64,000 nt of DNA from Streptomyces sp. P3. GTDB lineage: Bacteria > Actinomycetota > Actinomycetes > Streptomycetales > Streptomycetaceae. The stretch covers positions 5,783,501 to 5,847,500 of the forward strand of contig JAFEKX020000001.1 in assembly GCA_016893485.2 (NCBI GenBank), read 5' to 3'. The notes below the pieces were generated by a model. It was not told the origin of the DNA and searched no databases. It saw only the letters and a program-made list of their open reading frames with translations. This document shows, in pieces, positions 1 to 8,649 of the stretch (the stretch's first letter is position 1; each line of letters starts with the position of its first letter). Position numbers and translations under genes: made by a program.

Positions 1-265
1 CCGCCAGCAGCGTGACCAGCAGCGGGCCGCCCCAGCCGGACCAGCGGTTGATGCGGTCGACGAGGGCGGGCGAGAAGCCGAGCGCCGCCCACAGCCGCGG
101 ACTGGGCTCGGCGTACGGCGGCACCAGCCGGTCCCGTACGTCGCTTCTGGGCCCCGCCGCATATCCGAATCGGCGCAGCCGCTGCTGCCACGACGGCCGC
201 TGGTCGTGCGGGGCCTGCCCTTGCCGGGTGTCCGTGGAGTCCATGGACGACGCTGTACTGGTCAC
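1..265 (-). CDS. pmt: Protein O-mannosyltransferase, N-terminal part (runs off left edge)
   Basis: Only the first 88 residues are present. Translation from GTG at 265 (in-frame ATG at 244 is an alternative) gives a polar cytoplasmic tail of about 60 residues with PPYAEPSPRLW, then the beginning of a hydrophobic stretch (GGPLLVTLLA) that would be the first membrane helix. Actinobacterial Pmt proteins begin this way; the family transfers mannose from polyprenyl-phosphate-mannose to exported proteins at the membrane. It is divergent from rsmI with about 60 bases between starts, an arrangement I recall from other streptomycetes. No catalytic residue lies inside the window, so the call rests on the tail and the neighbour. 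Another polytopic membrane protein is possible. Confidence 0.68.
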   Translation of the reverse strand, partial: MTSTASSMDSTDTRQGQAPHDQRPSWQQRLRRFGYAAGPRSDVRDRLVPPYAEPSPRLWAALGFSPALVDRINRWSGWGGPLLVTLLA

Positions 266-327
266 CGCGCCATCGTAGGGAACAGGTCTGTGTGAGTCCC
301 GCCTCTCTCCCCTGAGAGGATGGAAAC

Positions 328-1187
328 GTGACAGTTGCTCCCGGAACTCTGGTCCTTGCCGGCACCCCCATCGGCGACATCGCGGACGCCCCGCCGCGCC
401 TCGCCGAGGAGCTGGCCGGGGCCGACGTGGTCGCCGCCGAGGACACCCGGCGGCTGCGGCGGCTGACCCAGGCGCTCGGCGTGCAGCCCAAGGGGCGGGT
501 CGTGTCGTACTTCGAGGGCAACGAGGCCGCCCGGACACCGGAGTTGGTCGAGGCGCTCCTCGACGGCTCGCGCGTGCTCCTGGTGACCGACGCGGGAATG
601 CCGTCCGTGTCCGACCCCGGGTACCGGCTGGTCGCCGCCGCCGTGGAGCGGGACATCAAGGTGACCGCGGTCCCGGGGCCGTCCGCCGTGCTCACCGCGC
701 TCGCGCTGTCGGGGCTGCCGGTGGACCGGTTCTGCTTCGAGGGGTTCCTGCCGCGCAAGGCGGGCGAGCGGCTGTCGCGGCTGCGGGAGGTCGCCGGTGA
801 GCGGCGCACCCTCGTCTATTTCGAGGCACCGCACCGGCTCGACTACACCCTCGCCGCGATGGCCGAGGTCTTCGGCGCCGAGCGGCGGGCCGCCGTGTGC
901 CGGGAGCTGACGAAGACGTACGAGGAGATCAAGCGCGGCCCGGTCGGCGAGCTGGCCGAGTGGGCGGCGGAGGGGGTCCGAGGGGAGATCACCGTCGTCG
1001 TCGAGGGCGCCCCGAGAAGGCCGAGGAACTCGACGCGGACGAGCTGGTACGGCGGGTCCGGGTGCGTGAGGAGGCGGGGGAGCGGCGCAAAGAAGCGATC
1101 GCCGCGGTGGCCGTCGAGGCAGGCCTTCCCAAGCGGGCGGTGTTCGATGCCGTGGTGGCGGCGAAGAGTGCGCAAAAACCCGTCTGA
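328..1187 (+). CDS. rsmI: 16S rRNA (cytidine-1402-2'-O)-methyltransferase RsmI, one frame break
   Basis: RsmI methylates the 2'-hydroxyl of C1402 in the ribosomal P site using S-adenosylmethionine. The N-terminal tetrapyrrole-methylase fold is clear: GTLVLAGTPIGDIADAPPR at residues 6-24, AAEDTRR, the AdoMet loop VTDAGMPSVSDPG near residue 90, VPGPSAVLTALALSGLP, and FEGFLPRK. The first frame ends in EITVVVEGAP. A deletion in the C run near 1013 then moves the protein to another frame, which supplies the expected tail (EKAEELDADELVRR ... AAKSAQKPV) to the TGA at 1185-1187. The repaired protein is about 286 residues, normal for the family. ATG at 328 directly precedes the conserved start. Confidence 0.93.
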
Positions 1188-1467
1188 CCTGCGGGAAAGG
1201 TTCCTCTGAGCGGGGCGCTGTTCCTATGAGCGCGCGCCCCATGGCGGGGCAAAGCACCGTCCGCGAATGCAAAAGCCGGACCGCCTTGCCGGGGTGATTC
1301 GACAAGGAAAGTCCAAATCGCCTCCAACAGTCGACAGGACTGATGCGTTCGCCCTGCCGGAGGCGTCCACTGGACGAAGGGACACACCCGTCCCTCGCCT
1401 CCAACGGGATTCCGGGGAATCCCCTCGCCGGAGGTATTTGTCCAGCGGAAAGCAAGCAGGAGCTGGC

Positions 1468-1924
1468 ATGAGTGAGATCGCAGGGCAGACCGGCCTTCGT
1501 GGCGGTGCCACCGCCGTGGTCAACGAGTCGTACTCCTTCGCCTGCATGCGGTGCGGGCACGGCTGGGAGCAGTCGTACGAGATAGAGCACCACGTCGACA
1601 CCGACGGCCACCAGTTCGTGATGTACGTGGCCGAGGGCCAGGTCGTGCCGTCGCCCCTGAGCCGCCCCGCGTGCGTCAACTGCGACGGGCATGTCGTGCG
1701 CATCATGCGGGCGGGCCAGGTCTCGTCGGTACGCGAGGCCGCGCAGCGGCAGTACGCGCCGCCGCGGCCCCGCCCGGCGGCGGCAGCCGCCGGACACCAC
1801 GGCCCCGGAGGACACCACGGCCCCGGAGGACGGCGACGCCGCCGTGACCCCGCTGCCGGAGCCCAAGGACCACCACTGGCACCTGTCCGACCTGCTGCAC
1901 CCCTTCCACCGCAAGGCGAGCTGA
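1468..1924 (+). CDS. Small zinc-ribbon-like protein of unknown function, one frame break
   Basis: About 150 residues from ATG at 1468, behind a GCAGGAG-type ribosome site. The N-terminal half has two CxxC pairs (CMRCGHGW near residue 27 and CVNCDGH near 72), which suggests a single zinc ribbon. Between them is a beta-rich segment (YEIEHHVDTDGHQFVMYVAEG). The C-terminal part is low complexity; a frame change near 1780 leads into TTAPEDTTAPEDGDAAVTPLPEPKD and the natural-looking end HWHLSDLLHPFHRKAS. TTAPED is encoded twice by a 15-18 base direct repeat. The gene sits between rsmI and tatD on the same strand. I know this as a conserved streptomycete hypothetical; no function can be given from the sequence. 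The 280 bases upstream of it (1188-1467) show no gene. Confidence 0.7.
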
Positions 1925-1971
1925 CCGGCTCCGGCGACCGGGCGGGCATGCCCCTTTCGTAGGATCGGGGC

Positions 1972-2908
1972 ATGCCTTCCTCCAGCGACAGCGCCGGCGA
2001 CCGCGCACGCGGCAGCGAGAAGAACGCGGCGCCGCCGCTCCCGGAGCCCCTCCGGGTGCCCGTCGCCGACTCCCACACCCACCTCGACATGCAGTCCGGC
2101 ACGGTGGACGCGGCGCTCGCCAAGGCCGCCTCGGTCGGCGTGACGACGGTCGTCCAGGTCGGTTGCGACCTGAAGGGCTCCCGCTGGGCCGCCGACACGG
2201 CCGCCCGCTACGACTCCGTCCACGCGACGGTCGCCCTGCACCCGAACGAAGCCCCGCGCATCGTCCATGGAGACCGTGGGGCACCTCCCAGCCCCCAGGG
2301 GCTGGGGGAGGCTGGTCCCGGCAGGGCGCGCGCGTCCCCGGCGGCGACGGCGCCCTCGAAGAGGCCCTCGCCGAGATCGACCGCCTCGCCGGACTCCCGC
2401 AGGTCAAGGGCGTCGGCGAGACCGGCCTCGACTACTTCCGCACCGGGCCCGAGGGCAAGGCGGCCCAGGAGAAGTCGTTCCGCGCCCACATCGAGATCGC
2501 CAAGCGGCACGGCAAGGCCCTGGTCATCCACGACCGCGACGCCCACGCCGACGTCCTGCGCGTCCTCAAGGAGGAAGGCGCCCCGAGCGCACGGTCTTCC
2601 ACTGCTACTCCGGCGACGCCGAGATGGCCGAACTCTGCGCCCGCGCCGGGTACTTCATGTCCTTCGCCGGCACGGTCACCTTCAAGAACGCCCAGAACCT
2701 GCGGGACGCGCTCGCGGTCGCCCCGCTCGAACTGGTCCTGGTCGAGACGGACGCCCCGTTCCTCACCCCGGCCCCGTACCGCGGACGGCCCAACGCCCCC
2801 TACCTCGTTCCGGTCACGGTCCGCGCGATGGCGGCCGTACGGGGCATCGACGAGGACGCGCTGGCGACGGCGCTCGCCGCCAACACGGCCCGGGCGTTCG
2901 GCTATTGA
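1972..2908 (+). CDS. tatD: TatD family metal-dependent hydrolase (DNase), two frame breaks and a palindrome insertion
   Basis: TatD-type TIM-barrel nucleases use two divalent metals and have 3'-5' exonuclease activity. Family features in order: DSHTHLDM near residue 33 (metal-binding HxH), VALHPNEA, GETGLDYFRTG, FRAHIEIAKRHGKALVIHDRDAHADV, VFHCYSGDAEMA, VETDAPFLTP, and ANTARAFGY at the end. Frame breaks lie near 2278 (G run) and 2583 (GCGCCCCGAG). Between HPNEAPRIVHG and GWSRQGARV sits an extra GC-rich hairpin (2284-2311), adding about 14 residues once the frame is repaired. ATG 1972 is preceded by GGATCGGGGC. The gene precedes the rpf gene and ksgA on the same strand. Confidence 0.9.
2284..2311. 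repeat. GC-rich palindromic element inside tatD
   Basis: CCTCCCAGCCCC and GGGGCTGGGGGAGG face each other across a two-base loop, giving a near-perfect hairpin inside the coding sequence. Similar CACCTCCCAGCC/GGCTGGGGGAGG hairpins are, from memory, common between streptomycete genes. Finding one within a conserved gene, at a loop between conserved blocks, suggests insertion of a REP-like element that still reads as protein. Confidence 0.6.
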
Positions 2909-3050
2909 GCCCTCGCGGCCCCACCGAACGCCTCCCGGGGATGCCATCGAACACAACTCTGGGTAGCCGTGCCGCTTTGAGAGTGACGGTCGCTCCGCTA
3001 GGTTCTGTTGGCCCGATCCGGACCCCCGTGGCCTTCTGGAGCGTGTCGGC

Positions 3051-4352
3051 GTGAGCAACTACGAGACCTACGAGACGTACGACCGCGGTGTGCGCGCGGA
3101 CACGTACACCGACGGCCCGACCGCGGTGTACGAGGACACGTACCGGCCCGCCTACGAGGCGTACGAGCCCGTGTTCCCCCGCCAGGCGGGCACCGCGGAG
3201 CCGGAGAGCGAGCCGGCGGCGCGGCACGGGCGGCGTCGAAGAGCCGACCGCCCGGACACCGGTTCCGCGATGCGCAGGCTGGTCCCGCAGGCCCTGGTCG
3301 TCGCCTTCCTCGCCGGCGGCACCACCGCGTTCGTCGCCAAGGACAAGGCGATCGAGCTGAACGTCGACGGCAAGCCGCGCACCCTGCACACCTTCGCCGA
3401 CGACGTCACCGAACTCCTCGCCCAGCAGGGTGTCGACGTAGGCGCCCACGACGTGGTCGCTCCCGGCCGCGACGCGCCCCTCACCAGCGGCGACGAGGTC
3501 GCGGTCCGCTACGGCCGCCCCGTGCGGCTCACCATCGACGGCCAACGGCGCGAGGTGTGGACCACGGCCCGCACGGTCGACGCGGCGCTCGAAGAACTCG
3601 GCGTACGGGCCGAGGGCGCCTACGTCTCCACCTCGCGCTCCCAGCCCATCGGCCGCGCCGGACTCGCCCTGGACGTCCGCACCGAACGCACCGTCACGAT
3701 CATGGCCGACGGCCGCGCCCGCACGATCCGCACCAACGCGGCGACGGTGGGCCGCGCGGTCCAGGAGGCCGGCATCGGCCTGCACGGCGAGGACACCACC
3801 TCCGTCCCGCCCGACAGCTTCCCCCGCGACGGCCAGACCGTCACCGTTCTCCGGGTCACCGGCACCAAGGAGATCCGCGAGGAGGCCATCCCCTTCAAGG
3901 TCGAGCGCACGGACGACCCCACCCTGTTCAAGGGCACCGAGGTCGTCGAACGCGCCGGCCGCCCCGGCCTCCGCCGCGTCACCTACGCCCTCCGCACGGT
4001 CAACGGCGTCAAGGAGAAACCCCGCCGAGTCGACGACCAACTGGTCCGCGAGCCCCAGTCCCAGCTCGTGAAGGTCGGCACCAAACCGATGCCCACCTCC
4101 GTCCAGGGCGCCGACCAACTCAACTGGCACGGCCTCGCCACCTGCGAGTCCGGCGGCCGCCCCGGCGCGGTCGACCCCTCAGGCACCTACGGCGGCCTCT
4201 ACCAGTTCGACACCCACACCTGGCACAGCCTGGGTGGCAGCGGCCGCCCGCAGGATGCATCAGCGGAGGAACAGACGCTCAGGGCAAAGAGGCTGTACGT
4301 ACGCCGAGGCTCAAGCCCATGGCCACACTGCGGAACGAGACTCCACGGCTGA
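3051..4352 (+). CDS. rpfB: Resuscitation-promoting factor, RpfB-type (DUF348 x3, G5, Rpf lysozyme-like domain)
   Basis: Rpf proteins cleave peptidoglycan outside the cell and promote exit from dormancy. The uninterrupted 433-residue protein has a Tyr-rich cytoplasmic tail, an RRRR patch, a signal anchor near residues 75-95 (LVPQALVVAFLAGG), and three DUF348 repeats (ELNVDGKPRTLHTFADDVTELL; RLTIDGQRREVWTTARTVDAAL; TIMADGRARTIRTNAATVGRAV). A G5 domain follows (EIREEAIPF...GTEVVERAGRPGL), then a C-terminal Rpf domain from about 356 with the catalytic-type Glu in TCESGG, plus GGLYQFDTHTW and PWPHCGTRL. GTG 3051 is used. There is no LysM domain, as in RpfB. It lies between tatD and ksgA, and a terminator hairpin follows. 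Confidence 0.93.
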   Translation: MSNYETYETYDRGVRADTYTDGPTAVYEDTYRPAYEAYEPVFPRQAGTAEPESEPAARHGRRRRADRPDTGSAMRRLVPQALVVAFLAGGTTAFVAKDKAIELNVDGKPRTLHTFADDVTELLAQQGVDVGAHDVVAPGRDAPLTSGDEVAVRYGRPVRLTIDGQRREVWTTARTVDAALEELGVRAEGAYVSTSRSQPIGRAGLALDVRTERTVTIMADGRARTIRTNAATVGRAVQEAGIGLHGEDTTSVPPDSFPRDGQTVTVLRVTGTKEIREEAIPFKVERTDDPTLFKGTEVVERAGRPGLRRVTYALRTVNGVKEKPRRVDDQLVREPQSQLVKVGTKPMPTSVQGADQLNWHGLATCESGGRPGAVDPSGTYGGLYQFDTHTWHSLGGSGRPQDASAEEQTLRAKRLYVRRGSSPWPHCGTRLHG

Positions 4353-4359
4353 TAGGGGG

Positions 4360-4379
4360 TATGGGGGCTCGCCCCCATA
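4360..4379. terminator. Hairpin after the rpf gene
   Basis: TATGGGGGC and GCCCCCATA form a perfect nine-base stem with a two-base loop, eight bases after the rpf stop. There is no T run, which is usual for streptomycete terminators. Confidence 0.6.
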
Positions 4380-4380
4380 G

Positions 4381-4416
4381 GGGCGCGGGGCTGTTTCGAT
4401 GTGCGGCTCCGCCGCG
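4381..4416 (+). repeat. 36-bp intergenic repeat, copy 1
   Basis: These 36 bases are identical to 6492-6527. Each copy follows directly after a terminator-like hairpin. The sequence begins GGGCGCGGGGCTG, resembling the very common streptomycete intergenic motif GGGGCGCGGGGAACTGCGCG, versions of which also occur at about 13204 and (inverted) 41884-41915. Confidence 0.75.
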
Positions 4417-4474
4417 TGCGCGCGCCCAGCCACGACGGCGCAGCAGACAAAATCGGCCCCGTAACCTAGAAGAC

Positions 4475-5424
4475 GTGAGCACCAACCCCTCTCCGACGCA
4501 CTCCTCGGCCCCGCCGAAGTCCGCGAACTCGCCGCCGCCCTGAACGTCCGCCCCACAAAACAACGCGGCCAGAACTTCGTGATCGACGCAAACACGGTCC
4601 GCCGCATCGTCCGCACCGCAGACGTCCGCCCCGACGACGTGGTCGTAGAGGTGGGCCCCGGCCTGGGCTCACTCACCCTCGCCCTGCTGGAGGTGGCCGA
4701 CCGCGTCACCGCCGTGGAGATCGACGACACCCTCGCGAGCGCCCTCCCGGCGACGGTCGCCGCGCGGATGCCGACCCGGGCGGACCGTTTCGCGCTGGTG
4801 CACTCGGACGCCATGCAGGTGACGGAGCTGCCGGGCCCGGCCCCGACCGCGCTGGTCGCGAACCTGCCGTACAACGTGGCCGTACCGGTGCTGCTGCACA
4901 TGCTGGAGCACTTCCCGAGCATCGAGCGCACGCTGGTGATGGTCCAGGCGGAGGTGGCCGACCGGCTCGCCGCGGCGCCCGGTTCGAAGGTGTACGGCGT
5001 CCCGTCCGTGAAGGCGAACTGGTACGCCGAGGTCAAGCGGGCCGGTTCCATCGGCCGTACCGTCTTCTGGCCCGCGCCGAACGTCGACAGCGGGCTCGTC
5101 GCGCTCACCCGCAGGACCGAGCCGCTGAAGACGACCGCCGACCGCCGCGAGGTGTTCGCGGTGGTCGACGCGGCCTTCGCGCAGCGCCGCAAGACCCTGC
5201 GGGCGGCGCTCGCGGGCTGGGCGGGATCGGCGGCGGCGGCCGAGGCGGCCCTCGTGGCGGCCGGGGTCTCGCCGCAGGCGCGGGGCGAGTCGCTGACGGT
5301 GGAGGAGTTCGCGCGCATCGCGGAGAACAGGGTGGATGCCGAGGGCGCAGGACAGGACGCGCAGGCATCGAAGGCACCAGCCGTACGGTCCTACGACACC
5401 CCGCACGAGGAGCCCGGCCGCTGA
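4475..5424 (+). CDS. rsmA: 16S rRNA dimethyladenosine transferase KsgA/RsmA, one frame break near the start
   Basis: KsgA dimethylates A1518 and A1519 in helix 45 of 16S rRNA. Motifs: KQRGQNFVIDANTVRRIV at the N terminus, AdoMet motif I VEVGPGLGSLT, VEIDDTLAS, SDAMQV, catalytic NLPYNVAVP, and FWPAPNVDSGLVAL. The true start is GTG 4475 (MSTNPSP...). A missing base near 4493 separates it from the main frame, which resumes as DALLGPAEVRELAAALNVRPTK. An ATG at 4579 lies inside conserved sequence and is too late. Repaired length is about 317 residues, slightly longer than E. coli KsgA, ending HEEPGR. It lies directly upstream of the small leader ORF and ispE. Confidence 0.95.
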
Positions 5425-5580
5425 GCGCGACCGCCCCCGCCACCCCAACCGCCCCCGCCGCGTTGAGGATCAAGGTCCCGCACGAGGAACCCGGTAAGTG
5501 ACCGTCCCCGTCCCGGTCCGCGCGCAGGCCACCGTCCACCACAAGGAGCCCGGTAAGTGAGCGTCACCGTCCGCGTCCCC
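5401..5580 (+). repeat. Three degenerate copies of a stop/RBS/start module between ksgA and ispE
   Basis: Near-copies of CACGAGGAGCCCGGTAAGTGA begin at about 5403, 5481 and 5539, spaced about 58-78 bases. Each encodes (P)H-E/K-EPG-R/K-stop. In copies two and three the stop overlaps a GTG start (GTGA), and the similarity runs on into GTGACCGTC / GTGAGCGTC. It looks like tandem duplication of the ispE translation-start region. Confidence 0.65.
5498..5560 (+). CDS. Possible 20-residue leader peptide overlapping the ispE start
   Basis: GTG at 5498 opens MTVPVPVRAQATVHHKEPGK and ends in a TGA (5558-5560) overlapping the ispE GTG (5557) by four bases. It has its own AGGAACCCGGTAA ribosome-site-like sequence. 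It may couple ispE translation to upstream ribosomes, or be a passive product of the duplication described for this interval. No conservation evidence is available here. Confidence 0.3.
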   Translation: MTVPVPVRAQATVHHKEPGK

Positions 5581-6462
5581 GCCAAGGTCAACGTCCAGCT
5601 CGCGGTGGGAGCCGCGCGCCCCGACGGGTTCCACGACCTGGCCAACGTCTTCCTCGCCGTCGGCCTTTACGACGAGGTCACCGTGACCCCGCCGACGGAC
5701 TCCGCATCACCTGCACGGGCCCGGACGCGGCCCAAGTCCCCTGGACGGCACGAACTTGGCGGCACGGGCGGCCGTAGCACTCGCCGAGCGGTACGGACAC
5801 GACCCCGCCGTGCACATCCACATCGCCAAGGACATCCCCGTCGCCGGGGGCATGGCGGGCGGCAGCGCGGACGGGGCGGGCGCGCTGGTGGCGTGCGACG
5901 CGCTGTGGGGCACCGGTGCCTCCCGGGCCGAACTGCGCGACATCTGCGCGGAGTTGGGCAGCGATGTGCCGTTCAGTCTGGTGGGCGGGGCGGCGCTCGG
6001 CGTCGGGCGCGGCGAGAAGCTGACCGTCCTGGAGACCGGCGGCACCTTCCACTGGGTGTTCGCGATGGCCGCGCGGGGGCTGTCGACCCCGGCGGTGTTC
6101 CGGGAGTTCGACCGGCTGGGGAGGGGACCGACATCCCCGAGCCCGTCGCCTCGCAGCCCCTCCTCGACGCCCTCGCGAAGGGCGACCCGGACGCGCTCGC
6201 CGCCGCCGTCTCCAACGACCTGCAGCCCGCCGCCCTTTCGCTCTTCCCGGAACTGGCCGACACCCTCGCCGCGGGCCGCTCCGCGGGCGCCCTCGCCGCG
6301 CTGGTCTCGGGCTCGGGCCCGACGACGGCGTTCCTCGTCCGCGACCCCGGTTCGGCGACGAAGGTCGCGGAGGCGCTGACGGCCTCGGGAACCTGCCGGA
6401 CGGTCCGCACGGCGACGGCTCCGGCGGCGGGGGCGACCGTACTCGACCGCCCTTCGGCCTGA
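5557..6462 (+). CDS. ispE: 4-diphosphocytidyl-2-C-methyl-D-erythritol kinase IspE, three frame breaks
   Basis: IspE is the GHMP-family kinase of the methylerythritol phosphate isoprenoid pathway. Start GTG 5557, with AAGGAG 14 bases upstream, gives VTVRVPAKVNVQLAVGAARPDGFHDL, the usual substrate-binding N terminus. The phosphate loop IPVAGGMAGGSADGAGAL is intact, as are ELGSDVPFSLVGGAALGVGRGE and the C-terminal VSGSGPTTAFLV. The pieces are in three frames; breaks are near 5692, 5739 (GTCCCCTGG) and 6121 (GGGGAGGGG). Restoring one base at each gives a continuous protein of about 302 residues. A hairpin and a shared 36-bp repeat follow. Confidence 0.93.
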   Translation: MSVTVRVPAKVNVQLAVGAARPDGFHDLANVFLAVGLYDEVTVTPPTDSASPARARTRPKSPGRHELGGTGGRSTRRAVRTRPRRAHPHRQGHPRRRGHGGRQRGRGGRAGGVRRAVGHRCLPGRTARHLRGVGQRCAVQSGGRGGARRRARREADRPGDRRHLPLGVRDGRAGAVDPGGVPGVRPAGEGTDIPEPVASQPLLDALAKGDPDALAAAVSNDLQPAALSLFPELADTLAAGRSAGALAALVSGSGPTTAFLVRDPGSATKVAEALTASGTCRTVRTATAPAAGATVLDRPSA

Positions 6463-6478
6463 CGCCGGCGCCGCGGCA

Positions 6479-6497
6479 GCGCCCCGTCAGGGGGCGC
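6479..6497. terminator. Hairpin after ispE
   Basis: GCGCCCC, a GTCA loop and GGGGGCGC form a strong stem 17 bases after the ispE stop and run into the second copy of the 36-bp repeat. Confidence 0.5.
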
Positions 6498-6527
6498 GGG
6501 GCTGTTTCGATGTGCGGCTCCGCCGCG
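6492..6527 (+). repeat. 36-bp intergenic repeat, copy 2
   Basis: Identical over 36 bases to 4381-4416 and in the same orientation relative to the preceding gene. Flanks differ, so this is not a recent large duplication. Confidence 0.75.
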
Positions 6528-6648
6528 GGGGCGCGACCCGCCACGACGCGGCCGCAGACGACCGACAACACCCACCTGACCTGCACGGATAATCCGCCCC
6601 CGGCGCGCATTACCCTGGGAGGCTGACCGTCCCCCTGTCAGGAGAGAA

Positions 6649-8451
6649 ATGGCCGTCAACCTGGTCAATGTCGAGAACGTCAGCAAGGTGTACGGCACCC
6701 GTGCCCTGCTCGACGGCGTCTCGCTCGGTGTCTCCGAAGGGGACCGGATCGGGGTCGTGGGCCGCAACGGAGACGGCAAGACCACCCTGATCCGGATGCT
6801 CGCCAAGCTGGAGGAGTCCGACACCGGCCGCGTCACCCACTCCGGAGGACTCCGCCTCGGCGTCCTCACCCAGCACGACTCCCTGGACCCCGAGGCGACC
6901 GTCCGCCACGAGGTCATCCGGGACATGGCCGACCACGAGTGGGCGGGCAACGCCAAGATCCGCGACGTACTGACCGGACTCTTCGGCGGGCTCGACATGC
7001 CGGGCTTCCCGCAGGGACTCGACACCGTCATCGGCCCGCTCTCCGGTGGCGAGCGCCGCCGTATCGCGCTCGCGAAGCTGCTCATCGAGGACCAGGACCT
7101 GGTCGTCCTGGACGAGCCCACGAACCACCTGGACGTCGAGGGCATCGCCTGGCTCGCCCAGCACCTGCGCGAGCGGCGTTCCGCGCTCGTCTGCGTGACC
7201 CACGACCGCTGGTTCCTCGACCAGGTCTGCACCCGCATGTGGGACGTGCAGAAGGGCGACGTCTACGAGTACGAGGGCGGCTACACCGACTACGTCTTCG
7301 CCCGTGCCGAGCGTGAGCGCATCGCCGCCACCGAGGAGACCAAGCGGCAGAACCTGGTCCGCAAGGAGCTGGCGTGGCTGCGCCGGGGCGCCCCGGCCCG
7401 TACGTCCAAGCCGCGCTTCCGCGTCGAGGCCGCCAACGAGCTGATCGCGGACGTGCCGCCGCCGCGCGACACCAGCGAGCTGATGAAGTTCGCGTCGTCG
7501 CGCCTGGGCCGTACGGTCTTCGACCTGGAGGACGTGACCGTCCAGGCCGGGCCCAAAGTCCTGCTGAAGCACATCACTTGGCACCTCGGCCCCGGCGACC
7601 GCGTCGGCCTGGTCGGGGTCAACGGCGCCGGGAAGACCTCCCTGCTGCGTGCCCTCGCGGAGGCGGCCCGCAGCGACGGCGAGACGCAGCCCGCGGCCGG
7701 CAAGGTCGTCGTAGGAAAGACGGTGAAGCTCGCCTACCTCTCGCAGGAGGTGGCCGAACTCAAGCCCACGCTGCGGGTGTTGGAGGCCGTGCAGCAGGTG
7801 CGGGAGCGGGTCGATCTCGGCAAGGGGCGGGAGATGACCGCCGGGCAGCTGTGCGAGACGTTCGGCTTCAACAAGGAGAAGCAGTGGACGCCGGTCGGGG
7901 ACCTGTCCGGTGGTGAGCGCCGCCGACTCCAGTTGCTGCGGCTGCTGATGGACGAGCCCAACGTCCTCTTCCTCGACGAGCCCACGAACGACCTCGACAT
8001 CGAGACCCTGACCCAGCTGGAGGACGTCCTCGACGGCTGGCCGGGGTCGATGATCGTGATCTCGCACGACCGGTTCTTCGTCGAGCGCACCACCGACAAG
8101 GTGTTCGCGCTGCTGGGTGACGCGACCCTGCGGATGCTGCCGCGCGGGATCGACGAGTACCTGGAGCGCCGCCACCGTATGGAGGAGGCCGCCGCCGCTG
8201 CCGTCCCCGTGGTGGAGAAGGCCGCGCCCGCGGTGAGCGCCGCCGACCAGCGGGCCGCGAAGAAGGAACTCCAGAAGATCGAGAGGCAGTTGGACAAGGT
8301 CTCCGAGAAGGAGGCCAAGCTGCACGCCCAGATCGCCGACAACGCCACGGACTTCGCGAAGGTGGCCGAACTGGACGCGCAGCTGCGGGACTTGAGCGGT
8401 GAGCGGGACGAGCTGGAGCTGCGGTGGCTGGAACTCGCCGAGGACGCGTGA
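6649..8451 (+). CDS. ABC-F family ATPase (ribosome-associated type), Uup/EttA-like
   Basis: An unbroken 600-residue soluble protein with two ABC domains and no membrane segment. First domain: Walker A GRNGDGKTT near 40, signature LSGGERRRIALA, Walker B LVVLDEPTNHLD. Second: GVNGAGKTS near 325, LSGGERRRLQLL, VLFLDEPTNDLD, then ISHDRFF. The inter-domain linker carries basic residues (RRGAPARTSKPRFR) as in ABC-F proteins. The C terminus has a charged coiled coil (KKELQKIERQLDKVSEKEAKLHAQ shortened here) typical of Uup. Members act on ribosomes rather than in transport. ATG 6649 follows AGGAGAGAA. It stands alone, with a repeat upstream and a strong terminator downstream. Confidence 0.9.
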   Translation: MAVNLVNVENVSKVYGTRALLDGVSLGVSEGDRIGVVGRNGDGKTTLIRMLAKLEESDTGRVTHSGGLRLGVLTQHDSLDPEATVRHEVIRDMADHEWAGNAKIRDVLTGLFGGLDMPGFPQGLDTVIGPLSGGERRRIALAKLLIEDQDLVVLDEPTNHLDVEGIAWLAQHLRERRSALVCVTHDRWFLDQVCTRMWDVQKGDVYEYEGGYTDYVFARAERERIAATEETKRQNLVRKELAWLRRGAPARTSKPRFRVEAANELIADVPPPRDTSELMKFASSRLGRTVFDLEDVTVQAGPKVLLKHITWHLGPGDRVGLVGVNGAGKTSLLRALAEAARSDGETQPAAGKVVVGKTVKLAYLSQEVAELKPTLRVLEAVQQVRERVDLGKGREMTAGQLCETFGFNKEKQWTPVGDLSGGERRRLQLLRLLMDEPNVLFLDEPTNDLDIETLTQLEDVLDGWPGSMIVISHDRFFVERTTDKVFALLGDATLRMLPRGIDEYLERRHRMEEAAAAAVPVVEKAAPAVSAADQRAAKKELQKIERQLDKVSEKEAKLHAQIADNATDFAKVAELDAQLRDLSGERDELELRWLELAEDA

Positions 8452-8481
8452 AGGGTGCGTGAAGGCGCATAACGGGGCGTC

Positions 8482-8522
8482 ACGGGCCGGTCCTCCCTTG
8501 GGAACAGGGGGAACCGGCCCGT
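8482..8522. terminator. Rho-independent terminator after the ABC-F gene
   Basis: ACGGGCCGGT and ACCGGCCCGT pair with a further CCTCCC/GGGG extension, ending in TTCTTC. It lies 30 bases after the stop. Confidence 0.85.
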
Positions 8523-8649
8523 TCTTCATGGACAGCTCAGTGATAGAAAGAGCCGACTGAGAACTGTCTGAACACCGTCTGAATACGACTCCGGGTCCTC
8601 GCGAGCCTCGGGGCGTGGCTAAAAATCAGTGAACGAGGGGGAGCCGCTG

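Noticed and set aside
262..2268. Very long minus-strand open frame (668 codons) opposite rsmI and tatD
   Set aside because: It is antisense to conserved genes, Arg/Gly/Pro-rich without any family motif; long antisense frames are expected at this GC content.
2909..3050. c-di-AMP (ydaO) riboswitch in front of the rpf gene
   Set aside because: Such riboswitches precede some streptomycete rpf genes, but the 142-base gap is short and I could not find the conserved core.
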